Part shown: positions 38,584-47,343 of the stretch, piece after piece
Layout: every line of letters starts with the position of its first letter
Numbering within the stretch: the stretch's first letter is position 1
Source: Nitrospira sp. ST-bin5
GTDB taxonomy: Bacteria > Nitrospirota > Nitrospiria > Nitrospirales > Nitrospiraceae
Assembly (NCBI GenBank): GCA_002083555.1
Contig: MSXN01000007.1
Location: 1 to 64,000, forward strand
Reading direction: 5' to 3'
Length of the DNA stretch: 64,000 nucleotides
Position numbers and translations under genes: made by a program
Notes under the pieces: model-generated
What the model saw: only the letters and a program-made list of their open reading frames with translations
Databases searched by the model: none
Told to the model about the DNA's origin: nothing

Positions 38584-40028
38584 TGCGTGGCATGGTCTGG
38601 TTCAGACGGGATCTCCGACTGTACGATCAACCGGCGCTGACGGCGGCCTGTCAGGAGTGCGATGAGGTCCTGCCGCTGTTTGTGTTTGATGAACCGCTGC
38701 TCCGGTCCCGTGAGTTCGGTTCCGCCTGCGTGAACTTCATGCTGGGCTGTCTCCAGGAACTCTCGGCATCACTGGCCGGCCGGGGACTCGCGCTGCAGTG
38801 GCGACTGGGTGAACCCGTGGAAGCAGTCCTGCAGGCCGCGCGGGAATCCAAGGTCGATGTCGTCTATTGGAACCGTGACTATGAGCCTGCAGCGATCGAA
38901 CGTGACCGCCGGGTGCAGCTCGCGCTTGCCGAGCTGGGCATCCACACCAGGACATTCAAAGATCATGTGGTTTTTGAGGCGGAGGAGATCCGGGGTGCCA
39001 CAGGAGACCCGTTGCAACGGTACAGTGCCTATCGCGCGCGCTGGTGGGCCAAGTGGCAGGCTTCGAAACCGTCACCTCTGGTGAGCCCCAAGCCCAAGGC
39101 CTCGACCGCGGTTCTATCGCGATCCGCCCCGCGTGCTCTTCCTTCTCCAGTAGAATTGGGGTACGAGCGGGTCGCCCTATGGCTCAATCCGGGCGAGCGA
39201 CAGGCGCAGATGCGGCTGCAGGAGTTTCTCGGAAAATCTGTCCACACGTATGGTGATGGGAGAAACCGTCCCGGTGTAGACGGGAGCTCGCGTCTCTCTC
39301 CGCATTTCCGTTTCGGCACATTGTCGGTCCGCACCGCTGTTCATGAAGCCCTGGCCGCTCTCGCGAAAGGCGGGCGGGTGTCGAGGGCGGATGTGCTCAT
39401 CTGGATCGATGAACTGGTCTGGAGAGAATTCTTTCAGCAGGTGCTCTCAGCCTTTCCCCGGGTGGTGAAGGGGCCGTTCCGCGACGCGGCGGTTCCTCCT
39501 GTCCGCACCGCGGGGCCGAAACGGGACCGGTTGTTTCAGGCCTGGTGTCAGGGGAAGACCGGGTTTCCGATCGTGGATGCGGGCATGCGGCAGTTGCATC
39601 AGACGGGCTGGATGCATAACCGGGTGCGGATGATTGTGGCCTCGTTTCTCATCAAGGATCTGCGCCTCGACTGGCAAAGCGGCGAGCGGTATTTCATGCA
39701 GCACCTGCTGGATGCCGATGTGGCGGCGAATAATGGAAACTGGCAGTGGTGTGCGGCAACCGGGGCGGACGCGATGCGCGGATATCGTATCTTTAATCCG
39801 GCGCTGCAAAGCAAGAAGTTCGATCCCGACGGCGACTACATCCGTGCGTACGTGCCGGAACTGGCGAACGTGCCGGGCAAGAGGATTCATGAGCCGCATC
39901 TGATGACGCCCGGAGAGCAGGTTCGGGCCGGATGCCGGATCGGTGTCGAATACCCCTCGCCTTTGGTGGATCATGCACAGGCCCGCCGGGAGTATCAGGA
40001 TCTCGGTAAACACAAGGTGACGACATGA
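38583..40028 (+). CDS. phr: Deoxyribodipyrimidine photolyase
   Basis: The 481-residue flavoprotein uses blue light to split cyclobutane pyrimidine dimers. The N-terminal antenna-binding Rossmann domain is MVWFRRDLRLYDQPALTAACQ to about residue 135. The FAD-binding domain has RLSPHFRFGTLSVR, WIDELVWREFFQQVL, TGFPIVDAGMRQLHQTGWMHNRVRMIVASFLIKDL and the ADVAANNGNWQWCAATGADA motif characteristic of class I CPD photolyases. Full length. It shares an ATGA overlap with the next gene, a YbgA-type protein, a pair also adjacent in E. coli. Expected to be light-induced here. Confidence 0.97.
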   Translation: MRGMVWFRRDLRLYDQPALTAACQECDEVLPLFVFDEPLLRSREFGSACVNFMLGCLQELSASLAGRGLALQWRLGEPVEAVLQAARESKVDVVYWNRDYEPAAIERDRRVQLALAELGIHTRTFKDHVVFEAEEIRGATGDPLQRYSAYRARWWAKWQASKPSPLVSPKPKASTAVLSRSAPRALPSPVELGYERVALWLNPGERQAQMRLQEFLGKSVHTYGDGRNRPGVDGSSRLSPHFRFGTLSVRTAVHEALAALAKGGRVSRADVLIWIDELVWREFFQQVLSAFPRVVKGPFRDAAVPPVRTAGPKRDRLFQAWCQGKTGFPIVDAGMRQLHQTGWMHNRVRMIVASFLIKDLRLDWQSGERYFMQHLLDADVAANNGNWQWCAATGADAMRGYRIFNPALQSKKFDPDGDYIRAYVPELANVPGKRIHEPHLMTPGEQVRAGCRIGVEYPSPLVDHAQARREYQDLGKHKVTT

Positions 40029-40978
40029 CGATAGGACCGCTCCGTCTCGGGATCAGCCGCTGTCTCCTCGGAGACGAAGTCCGCTTCGACGGAGGGCATA
40101 AACGGGACAATTTTCTGACCGATGTGCTCGGCCCCTACGTGGAATGGGTCTCGGTCTGTCCGGAGGTCGAGGCGGGACTGGGGACTCCTCGCGAGGCGAT
40201 GCGGCTGGTGGGCGATCCAGCGCATCCCCGCCTTCTGACCATCAAGAGCGGGCGTGACCATACGCGGGCGCTGGAGAAGATGACCGCAGGCCGCCTCGCG
40301 GAACTCGGCAATCTGGATTTATCCGGGTACGTCTTTAAGAGAGGTTCGCCAAGCTGCGGGGTTGAGCGGGTGCGTGTCTACAGGGAGCACGCGATGCCGA
40401 GCCACAGTGGCGTCGGGCTATTTGCACGGGCTTTCATCGAGCAGTTCCCGCTGATTCCGGTCGAGGAGGAAGGGCGGCTCTGTGATGCGCCGCTACGAGA
40501 GAATTTTATCGTGCGCGTGTTTTGCTATCGTCGCTACCAGGATCTGCTTCAGAACGGAGTCACGAGGCAGGCGGTGGTGCGATTTCACACGATCCACAAG
40601 TATCTCCTGCTGGCCCATAGTGCACAGCACTATCAAACCCTCGGTCGCCTGGTCGGCCAAGCAGAGCATCATCGACCCAAAGAGCTGGCCCTCAAGTATG
40701 GAGAGCTGTTCATGAATGCGTTAGCCGTGAAAGCAACGGTCCGCAAGCATGTCAATGTGCTGCAGCACATTCTGGGCTACTTCAAGACGCAGTTGGGGCC
40801 TTCGCAAAAAACAGAGTTGTTAGGCGTGATCAGTGACTACCATCAGGGGCTGACGCCTTTGATCGTGCCGCTCACGCTGATCAAACATTACGTGCATCTC
40901 TTCGACGTGGGCTATATCCGGGATCAGGTCTATCTCAATCCGCATCCGAAAGAACTCATGTTACGCAATCACGTGTAA
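40025..40978 (+). CDS. DUF523/DUF1722 (YbgA-like) protein
   Basis: A 317-residue fusion. The DUF523 domain (residues 1-160) has LGISRCLLGDEVRFDGGHKRD, VSVCPEVEAGLGTPREAMRLVG and YVFKRGSPSCGVERVRVY with conserved cysteines. The DUF1722 (YbgA) domain follows (about 185-300: QDLLQNGVTRQAVVRFHTIHKYLLLAHSAQHYQTLGRLVG). The family almost always accompanies photolyase genes. Its biochemical role is unknown; the cysteines suggest an iron-sulfur cluster or metal. Start ATG overlaps the photolyase stop. Confidence 0.92.
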   Translation: MTIGPLRLGISRCLLGDEVRFDGGHKRDNFLTDVLGPYVEWVSVCPEVEAGLGTPREAMRLVGDPAHPRLLTIKSGRDHTRALEKMTAGRLAELGNLDLSGYVFKRGSPSCGVERVRVYREHAMPSHSGVGLFARAFIEQFPLIPVEEEGRLCDAPLRENFIVRVFCYRRYQDLLQNGVTRQAVVRFHTIHKYLLLAHSAQHYQTLGRLVGQAEHHRPKELALKYGELFMNALAVKATVRKHVNVLQHILGYFKTQLGPSQKTELLGVISDYHQGLTPLIVPLTLIKHYVHLFDVGYIRDQVYLNPHPKELMLRNHV

Positions 40979-41006
40979 CTGAATGCATGGTGAAGGGAGT
41001 ACACGC

Positions 41007-41516
41007 ATGGGAACGGTGGTCAAGGGAGTGATTCTTGTCGGTCATGGGGGGATCCCCAAGGGTTGCCCGCAGGAATTGGTCACGAAACTGAAACGGCTGG
41101 AGGCTCAGCGCCGTGCCGCGAAGCTGCCGCCTTCGGTGGAAGAAATCGAGTTAGATACCAAGATTCGCCAGATGCCGAGGACGCCGGAGACCGATCCCTA
41201 TCAATCGGGACTTGAAGCGGTCGCCGCTCAGTTGCGGGCCAACTTAGGGGATGTGTTGTTCGCAGTGGCCTACAACGAGTTTTGTGCACCGACGTTGGAA
41301 GCCTCGGTGGAAGAACTCGTCAAGAAGGGAGCGACTCACATCACCGTCACCACCACGATGTTTACGCCGGGTGGCTCACATTCGGAAGTGGAGATTCCTG
41401 AAATTCTCGATCATCTGCGCCCACAGTATCCCGGCGTCGAACTGCGTTACGCTTGGCCGTTCGATCTACAGCTGGTCGCAAGCACGTTGGCGGAGCAGGT
41501 GAAGCGGTTTTTATGA
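41007..41516 (+). CDS. CbiX-like (sirohydrochlorin chelatase family) protein
   Basis: The 169-residue protein resembles the class II chelatase fold: VKGVILVGHGGIPKG at the start with the metal-binding His, and TVTTTMFTPGGSHSEVEIPEILDHLRPQYPGVELRYAWPF with a second His in GGSHSEVEIP. GGGAG lies seven bases before the chosen ATG. CbiX-type enzymes insert Co2+ or Fe2+ in tetrapyrrole synthesis, but many members are uncharacterised. Given a B12-dependent regulator upstream, cobalt chelation is attractive but unproven. Confidence 0.75.
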   Translation: MGTVVKGVILVGHGGIPKGCPQELVTKLKRLEAQRRAAKLPPSVEEIELDTKIRQMPRTPETDPYQSGLEAVAAQLRANLGDVLFAVAYNEFCAPTLEASVEELVKKGATHITVTTTMFTPGGSHSEVEIPEILDHLRPQYPGVELRYAWPFDLQLVASTLAEQVKRFL

Positions 41517-41567
41517 CGATGGCTAAGGCTGCATCCGGATGCACGCCTGTGCTCGGAGACTAAGCCT

Positions 41568-42632
41568 ATGCAACATCTCACTCGTCTTGCATTGAACCTG
41601 GCCGAACAGGGGCTGTTACCAGACGTGGCGATCCGATGGGGGATTCGGCAGTTGCTCAAACAGCGCCTCCAGGAGATCCGGTCAGGTGACGCTGCGGCTG
41701 CGGCACGGCGGGAAATGCGATTTATCGAGGAGATACGCCGTTCGCCCATCGCTGTGCTGCCGGAGAAGGCCAATGATCAGCACTACGAGGTCCCGGTTGA
41801 GTTCTTCCGTCAGGTCCTCGGGCCTCACCTGAAATACAGCAGCGCATTCTGGCCCACCAACGCGACGACCCTAGACCAGGCAGAAGCCGCCGGTCTGTGT
41901 GAGTCCTGTCTGCATGCGGGCCTGATGAACGGGCAGACGATTCTGGAACTCGGATGCGGCTGGGGTTCCCTTACGTTGTGGATGGCTGAGCACTACCCAG
42001 ACAGCCGTATCACGGCGGTCTCCAATTCCCGCTCGCAGCGGGCTTACATCGAGGCCCAAGCCAGAGAACGCGGTCTGCAGAACCGGGTTCGGGTGGTGAC
42101 CTGCGACATGAACACGTTCGAGATCGACCCCGGGCAATTCGATCGGGTGGTGTCGGTGGAAATGTTCGAACATATGCGTAACTGGCCTGACCTATTTGCG
42201 CGCGTCCGCCGATGGCTGAAACCGGGCGGCCAGTTCTTCATGCACGTGTTCGTGCATCGTGCGACTTCGTACCTGTTCGAAGACCGGGGACCCGCCGACT
42301 GGATGAGTCGTCAGTTTTTCACGGGCGGGATGATGCCCGGCGATGGCCTGCCGCTGGCCTGTCAGGACCATCTCGCCTGTGTGGCCCGCTGGCGGTGGGA
42401 CGGCACGCACTATGAGAAGACGGCCAACGCCTGGCTGGCCAATATGGATGCCGCCCGCGAGACACTCTGGCCCGTGATCGAGCGGGTCTACGGCAAGGCC
42501 CATGCGCAAGCCTGGTGGGGTCGGTGGCGTATCTTCTTTATGGCCTGTGCCGAGCTGTTCGGCTATGAGGAGGGCCGGCAGTGGGGCGTCAGTCACTATC
42601 TCTTCGAAAGACCGGCGGTGAGTGCGTCATGA
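41568..42632 (+). CDS. Cyclopropane-fatty-acid-synthase-like methyltransferase
   Basis: The 354-residue protein is an S-adenosylmethionine-dependent methyltransferase of the mycolic-acid cyclopropane synthase type. The SAM motif is TILELGCGWGSLTLWMAEHYPDSRITAVSNSRSQRAYI (about 125-162), preceded by HYEVPVEFFRQVLGPHLKYSSAFW and followed by FDRVVSVEMFEHMRNWPDLFARVRRWLKPGGQFFMHVFVHR. The clade differs from classical Cfa; the related proteins in proteobacterial light and singlet-oxygen operons methylate unsaturated phospholipid acyl chains, including precursors of furan fatty acids. It starts an operon joined by ATGA overlaps to the DUF2878 gene. Confidence 0.9.
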   Translation: MQHLTRLALNLAEQGLLPDVAIRWGIRQLLKQRLQEIRSGDAAAAARREMRFIEEIRRSPIAVLPEKANDQHYEVPVEFFRQVLGPHLKYSSAFWPTNATTLDQAEAAGLCESCLHAGLMNGQTILELGCGWGSLTLWMAEHYPDSRITAVSNSRSQRAYIEAQARERGLQNRVRVVTCDMNTFEIDPGQFDRVVSVEMFEHMRNWPDLFARVRRWLKPGGQFFMHVFVHRATSYLFEDRGPADWMSRQFFTGGMMPGDGLPLACQDHLACVARWRWDGTHYEKTANAWLANMDAARETLWPVIERVYGKAHAQAWWGRWRIFFMACAELFGYEEGRQWGVSHYLFERPAVSAS

Positions 42633-43180
42633 AGATGAGCACCACGATGATCGTGAGCAACTTTGTGCTCTTTCAGATCGGCTGGTTTGCATGCGTGTGG
42701 AGCGCCGCGGTGCACCAGCCCTGGATCGGCCTGCTGGTGACGACGGGGGTGGTGGCCGCGCATGTGCTTCGTGCTCCCCTGCCGATGGCGGAACTCACAC
42801 TGGTATTCCTGGCGCTCGTCTTAGGACTCGTCTTCGATAGCCTGTTGGTCTGGCAGGGCTGGATTCAGTATTCCTCGGGAATCATGATCCAAAACATTGC
42901 CCCGTATTGGATCGTGGCATTGTGGGGGCTCTTCGCAACCCTCTTGAATGTTTCGTTGCGTTGGATGAGGGGGCGTTGGGTCATCGCAGTGGTGTTTGGA
43001 GCTGCCGGGGGTCCTGCCGCCTATTATGGCGGCCTCCGCCTGGGCGCGCTGGAATTCGGCAATATGCCCGCAGGGCTGTTGGCTCTGGCCATCGGCTGGG
43101 CGGTGCTGACGCCGTTGCTGCTGGCGTTATCGGCTCGCTTTGACGGCTATGCCGGCCTGCTGGAGAAGAAGACGTCATGA
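42629..43180 (+). CDS. DUF2878 membrane protein
   Basis: A 183-residue membrane protein with about five helices (MIVSNFVLFQIGWFACVWSA, WIGLLVTTGVVAAHVL, LTLVFLALVLGLVFDSLLV, YWIVALWGLFATLLNVSL, WVIAVVFGAAGGPAAYYGG and LLALAIGWAVLTPLLLALS). DUF2878 proteins are found next to CFA-type methyltransferases and DUF1295 genes; the role is not known. The start was set by the ATGA overlap with the preceding stop. It overlaps the next gene likewise. Confidence 0.87.
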   Translation: MKMSTTMIVSNFVLFQIGWFACVWSAAVHQPWIGLLVTTGVVAAHVLRAPLPMAELTLVFLALVLGLVFDSLLVWQGWIQYSSGIMIQNIAPYWIVALWGLFATLLNVSLRWMRGRWVIAVVFGAAGGPAAYYGGLRLGALEFGNMPAGLLALAIGWAVLTPLLLALSARFDGYAGLLEKKTS

Positions 43181-43986
43181 GTCTATCGCTCTATGCCATG
43201 GGGCTGGTTTCGACGATGGGTCTGGCGACACTGACATGGGTGGTCAGCGTCCTCAAGCGCGATGTGAGCATCGTGGATGGCGTGTGGGCCTTGATGCTCC
43301 TCGCCGCCGCGACGGTGTACGCCACCGGTGCGGAGCCCTATACGGGACGGACGACGCTCATCCTGACGCTGGTTGTGCTGTGGGCCGTGCGCCTGTCAGG
43401 TCATATCATCCATCGCAACTGGGGTGAGCCCGAAGACCGGCGTTATCGAGACATTCGCCAGAAATACGAACCGAATTTCGCCCTGAAGAGTCTCGGCCTC
43501 ATCTTCTGGTTTCAGGCAGGATTGGCATGGATCATTTCCATACCCCTGTGGCCGGCTCTCACCGTACCGGTCGATGGAGGGGCATTCGATCTACTCGGGG
43601 TGACGGTATGGACCGTCGGCATGATCTTCGAAGGCGTCGGAGATTGGCAGCTGTCACGATTCAAGGCCGATCCGGCGAACCACGGCAAGGTGATGGACCG
43701 CGGATTCTGGCGCTACACACGGCATCCCAACTACTTCGGCGAGTGCTTGATCTGGTGGGGCTTCTCCCTCTTTGCGCTGCCGGCCGGGGCCTGGTGGACG
43801 GCCGTGGGGCCGCTGCTCCTCACATACATGCTCTTGAAATTCTCAGGCGTGACTTTGGTGGAGCAGACCATCGTCGACCGTCGACCGGCATATCGAGAGT
43901 ACATCGCAAGGACCAATGCCTTCATTCCCGGTCCGCCGAAGCAGGATATGCAGGCCTCCACTCCAGGAGACGGCGGTCATGCTTAG
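43177..43986 (+). CDS. DUF1295 (steroid 5-alpha-reductase-like) membrane protein
   Basis: A 269-residue integral membrane protein of the DUF1295 family. Helices include LYAMGLVSTMGLATLTWVVSVL, LMLLAAATVYATG and LIFWFQAGLAWIISIPLWPAL, and the C-terminal motif DRGFWRYTRHPNYFGECLIWWGFSLFALP is the NADPH-binding signature shared with steroid 5-alpha reductase and isoprenylcysteine methyltransferases. Probably a lipid reductase or methyltransferase. Starts with an ATGA overlap. Part of the CFA, DUF2878 and DUF1295 block. Confidence 0.92.
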   Translation: MSLSLYAMGLVSTMGLATLTWVVSVLKRDVSIVDGVWALMLLAAATVYATGAEPYTGRTTLILTLVVLWAVRLSGHIIHRNWGEPEDRRYRDIRQKYEPNFALKSLGLIFWFQAGLAWIISIPLWPALTVPVDGGAFDLLGVTVWTVGMIFEGVGDWQLSRFKADPANHGKVMDRGFWRYTRHPNYFGECLIWWGFSLFALPAGAWWTAVGPLLLTYMLLKFSGVTLVEQTIVDRRPAYREYIARTNAFIPGPPKQDMQASTPGDGGHA

Positions 43987-44650
43987 CGCCTGTTCCGTGA
44001 CCAGCTGGTTTCGTATCGCGGTGGCCCTTCTCGGATTCCTGACGTGCCTTGGAAGCGCCTCCCAACCGGCTTGGAGCGCCAGCCCGCAGAGCTATGACTT
44101 CAAGGTCTTCCTCGGGAAGGATGAAATCGGACGCCAGCGCTTTGACGTCTCTTCTGAAGGCGAACGGACGCAGGTCCGGATAGATGCCCAGCTCACGGTC
44201 AAGTTCCTGTACATCCCGGTATACAGGTACCGGCATACCAACGTCGAAACATGGGAGGGAACGTGCCTGCGCGAGATTCACGCGGAGACGGATGATAACG
44301 GCGAGTCCTTCTTTGTGAACGGGATTGTTCGGAACGGACAGTTACAGGTGCAGACACAAGCCGGGAACTGGACCGGCGAGGGATGTATCAAGACCTTTGC
44401 CTACTGGAACCCTGAGTGGATCAAGGGCGAGCGATTGCTGAACTCGCAGACCGGCGAATATCAGCCCGCGTCCATTCTTGCGGTGGGTGAAGAGACGATC
44501 CCTGTGCAGGGAGTCCCGACGCGAACTACGCACCGCCGGATCGTCACGGACAAGTTCACGGTCGATCTTTGGTATACCTTGAACGGCCGATGGGTCGCGC
44601 TGCAATCCACCACGAAGAAGGGGGATACCCTTCGTTATACGCTCCAGTGA
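43979..44650 (+). CDS. Secreted DUF6134-like protein
   Basis: A 223-residue exported protein. A signal peptide (about 1-31, SWFRIAVALLGFLTCLGSASQPAWSAS) precedes a beta-rich domain: SYDFKVFLGKDEIGRQRFDVSSEGERTQVRIDAQLTVKFLYIPVYRYRHTNVETW. It resembles DUF6134 and the wider DUF3108 group, likely periplasmic beta-sandwich proteins that bind lipid. Overlaps the previous gene by eight bases. Substrate unknown; its neighbours suggest involvement with modified lipids. Confidence 0.75.
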   Translation: MLSACSVTSWFRIAVALLGFLTCLGSASQPAWSASPQSYDFKVFLGKDEIGRQRFDVSSEGERTQVRIDAQLTVKFLYIPVYRYRHTNVETWEGTCLREIHAETDDNGESFFVNGIVRNGQLQVQTQAGNWTGEGCIKTFAYWNPEWIKGERLLNSQTGEYQPASILAVGEETIPVQGVPTRTTHRRIVTDKFTVDLWYTLNGRWVALQSTTKKGDTLRYTLQ

Positions 44651-44657
44651 GGACGCC

Positions 44658-45188
44658 ATGTCATCTATGAGGCCGTCATTCTTCATGCCCGTTGTGTTGC
44701 TCGCACTCGCGGCCTGCAGTAGCCCCGCGCCAATCCGCACCGCGACGGTCGTAGACTTGGAGCGGTTCATGGGGGACTGGTATGTCATCGCCACAATTCC
44801 TACCTTTATTGAGATGAACGCCTACAACGCCATGGAGTCCTATCGCTTGGCCGGGGATGGCATCGTGGCCACGACTTTTAGCTTCCGCGAGGGCGGCTTC
44901 GAGGGGGAGCACAAGACCTACCGTCCGACCGGCTATGTCCTTGATCGGGAATCGAACGCCATTTGGGGGATGCAGTTCATTTGGCCCATCCAAGCCGACT
45001 ATCGCATCATCTTTGTCGACGATTCGTACAGTCAGACAGTCATCGGAAGAACCGCCCGCGATTATGTCTGGCTGATGGCGCGCACACCGCAGCTCTCCGA
45101 AGCTGATTACCAGCGGTTCCTCCGGCTCATCGCCGATGAAGGCTACGATGTGTCCAAAGTCCGGAAGGTGCCGCAACGTTGGAACTAG
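44658..45188 (+). CDS. Lipocalin-family lipoprotein (Blc-like)
   Basis: A 176-residue lipoprotein with lipobox LAAC (Cys20) and then the lipocalin fold: VDLERFMGDWYVIATIPTFIEMNAYNAMESYRL (GxW motif), GFEGEHKTYRPTGYVLDRESNAIWGMQFIWPIQADYRIIFVDDSY and the C-terminal helix PQLSEADYQRFLRLIADEGYD. Bacterial lipocalins (Blc) bind lysophospholipids or fatty acids at the outer membrane. In this operon it fits lipid handling after membrane damage. Eight bases after the DUF6134 gene. Confidence 0.9.
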   Translation: MSSMRPSFFMPVVLLALAACSSPAPIRTATVVDLERFMGDWYVIATIPTFIEMNAYNAMESYRLAGDGIVATTFSFREGGFEGEHKTYRPTGYVLDRESNAIWGMQFIWPIQADYRIIFVDDSYSQTVIGRTARDYVWLMARTPQLSEADYQRFLRLIADEGYDVSKVRKVPQRWN

Positions 45189-45292
45189 TGTGCGCCAGGC
45201 AGGAATGGAAGCATCCCGGACTTTGAGGCTGTGGCTGCCTGTATTGTGATCGAGCTTGGTCCGGACTTGATCAATGAGGCGCTGAAGGTCGT

Positions 45293-46555
45293 ATGAAGAT
45301 CGCGATTGTCGGTACAGGCATCTCCGGAATGGTGGCGGCCTATCTCCTTCATCGGGATCACGAGATCACCGTCTTCGAAGCCGCCGGGTATATCGGCGGA
45401 CACACCAACACGATGGATGTCACCGTGAATGGCCAGACCTATGCGATCGACACGGGATTCATCGTCTTCAACGACTGGACCTACCCGAATTTCATTGCGC
45501 TGCTGAAGAAGCTGGGGGTGGAATCGCAAGTGAGTGATATGAGCTTCAGTGTGAAGTGTGAGCGCACCGGATTGGAGTACAACGGGACGTCTCTCAATAC
45601 TCTCTTCGCCCAGCGGCGAAATCTGATCCGCCCTTCGTTTTATCGCATGATCCGCGATATCCTCCGATTCAATCGTGAGGCGCTGGACCTGCTTGATGAA
45701 CCGGAGCCTGGCCCCTCGCTCGGTTCGTACCTCACCGCGAAGAGCTACTCTCGGGAGTTTATTGAGCAGTACATTGTTCCGATGGGAGCGGCGATCTGGT
45801 CAGCGGATCATGCGACGATGCATGAGTTCCCGGCTCGCTATCTGGTGCAGTTCTTCAAGAACCACGGCATGCTTTCTGTGGACCAGCGCCCGACCTGGCG
45901 CGTGATCAGGGGCGGGTCGCAGCGCTATATGGAAAAACTGGTGGCGCCGTTTCGGGATCGTATTCAGCTGAACGCCCCGGTCAAGCGTATTACCCGTCAA
46001 CCCCACTTTGTGGAGATCGAGGCGACTGTTCAAGGGCGACAGACTCCGTCGATGCGATTCGATCACGTCATTCTGGCCACGCATAGCGACCAGGTGCTTT
46101 CGATGTTGGCCGATCCCTCCCGGGCGGAGAGGGAGATTCTCGGCGCCATCCCCTATCAAGATAATGAAGCCATTCTCCATACCGACGCCTCGCTCCTCCC
46201 GCGTCATAAACTGGCCTGGGCTGCCTGGAACTATCACCTTCTGCCGAACCAGCCGGATCGCGCGGTAGTGACCTATCACCTGAATCGTCTGCAGGGCCTG
46301 CGGGCACCCCGAGAGTTCTGTGTCACGTTGAATTATACGAAGGCGATCGATCCTCAGAAGATCATTCGGCGGATCACTTATCACCATCCGGTCTATTCCC
46401 CTGCCGCCGTCGCGGCGCAGAAACGGCACAGGGACATCAGCGGTGTGAACCGGACGTCGTATTGTGGGGCCTATTGGGGGTTCGGATTTCACGAGGACGG
46501 GGTCAACAGCGCTCTGGCGGTCTGTATGCCGTTCGGCAAGGATCTGTCGTCATGA
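45293..46555 (+). CDS. FAD-dependent oxidoreductase (amine-oxidase-like)
   Basis: A 420-residue flavoprotein. The N-terminal dinucleotide-binding motif is MKIAIVGTGISGMVAAYLLHRDHEITVFEAAGYIGGHTNT (GxGxxG at 7-12), followed by YAIDTGFIVFNDWTYPNFIALLKKLGV. Members are found with DUF1365 and CFA-type genes in light and singlet-oxygen operons of many bacteria. In Rhodobacter, genes of this kind are tied to furan fatty acid synthesis as desaturase or oxidase; I recall the association but not the exact assignment. The next gene starts with an ATGA overlap. Confidence 0.92.
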   Translation: MKIAIVGTGISGMVAAYLLHRDHEITVFEAAGYIGGHTNTMDVTVNGQTYAIDTGFIVFNDWTYPNFIALLKKLGVESQVSDMSFSVKCERTGLEYNGTSLNTLFAQRRNLIRPSFYRMIRDILRFNREALDLLDEPEPGPSLGSYLTAKSYSREFIEQYIVPMGAAIWSADHATMHEFPARYLVQFFKNHGMLSVDQRPTWRVIRGGSQRYMEKLVAPFRDRIQLNAPVKRITRQPHFVEIEATVQGRQTPSMRFDHVILATHSDQVLSMLADPSRAEREILGAIPYQDNEAILHTDASLLPRHKLAWAAWNYHLLPNQPDRAVVTYHLNRLQGLRAPREFCVTLNYTKAIDPQKIIRRITYHHPVYSPAAVAAQKRHRDISGVNRTSYCGAYWGFGFHEDGVNSALAVCMPFGKDLSS

Positions 46556-47343
46556 ATAGTTGTATCTATGCTGGACATGTCCGGCATCGCCGCTTCAGTC
46601 CGGTTCCCCACGCGTTTACCTATCGGCTGTTCATGATGTATCTGGATCTGGAAGAACTGCCGACGGTCTTCACGGAACGTTGGCTCTGGTCTGTGGGGCG
46701 AGGGAATCTCGCCTCGTTTCAACGGACCGATCATGTCGGCGATCCGGTGATGCCCCTGGATTGTTCTATCCGGGCACTCGTCGCGGAGCGCACGGGGCAG
46801 ACCCCGACCGGTCCCATCAGGCTGCTTACCCATTGCCGCTATTTCGGCTATGTCTTCAACCCGGTGAGTTTCTTCTTTTGTTATGACACGTCCGGGAAAC
46901 ACGTCGAGGCGATCGTGGCGGAAATCACGAATACTCCGTGGGGCGAACGCCACTGTTATGTGCTTGGCGACAGGGACAATCTGGCGGCCGGTTCCCGCAA
47001 ACGGTTTCATCTCAATAAAGAGTTTCATATTTCTCCCTTCATCGGCATGGACGTGGCCTATGACTGGCGGTTCACCGAACCGACGAGGCAGCTGACGATT
47101 CACATGGAGAACCTGCGCGACGGGCATCCCTTCTTTGACGCGACGATGGTGTTGCAGCGAAAGGAGCTGTCCGGAACTGCCCTGGCGCGGGTGCTGGTGC
47201 AATATCCCCTGATGACGGCCAAGGTTATTGGTGCGATTCATTGGCAGGCCTTGCGGCTCTGGATGAAAGGGGTGCCATTTCTTTCACATCCGAAGAAACG
47301 GAAGGAGGCGTCGCCCGTGGCGACGAATCACCTACCCCTATGA
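46552..47343 (+). CDS. DUF1365 protein
   Basis: A 263-residue protein starting SCIYAGHVRHRRFSPVPHAFTYRLFMMYLDLEELP, the DUF1365 N-terminus. Further motifs: RLLTHCRYFGYVFNPVSFFFCYD, EITNTPWGERHCYVL and FHLNKEFHISPFIGMDVAYDWRFTEP. Always found with the FAD oxidoreductase and a CFA-type methyltransferase, implying one lipid-modifying pathway. The start was set by ATGA overlap with the FAD gene. Biochemical activity unknown. Confidence 0.93.
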   Translation: MNSCIYAGHVRHRRFSPVPHAFTYRLFMMYLDLEELPTVFTERWLWSVGRGNLASFQRTDHVGDPVMPLDCSIRALVAERTGQTPTGPIRLLTHCRYFGYVFNPVSFFFCYDTSGKHVEAIVAEITNTPWGERHCYVLGDRDNLAAGSRKRFHLNKEFHISPFIGMDVAYDWRFTEPTRQLTIHMENLRDGHPFFDATMVLQRKELSGTALARVLVQYPLMTAKVIGAIHWQALRLWMKGVPFLSHPKKRKEASPVATNHLPL

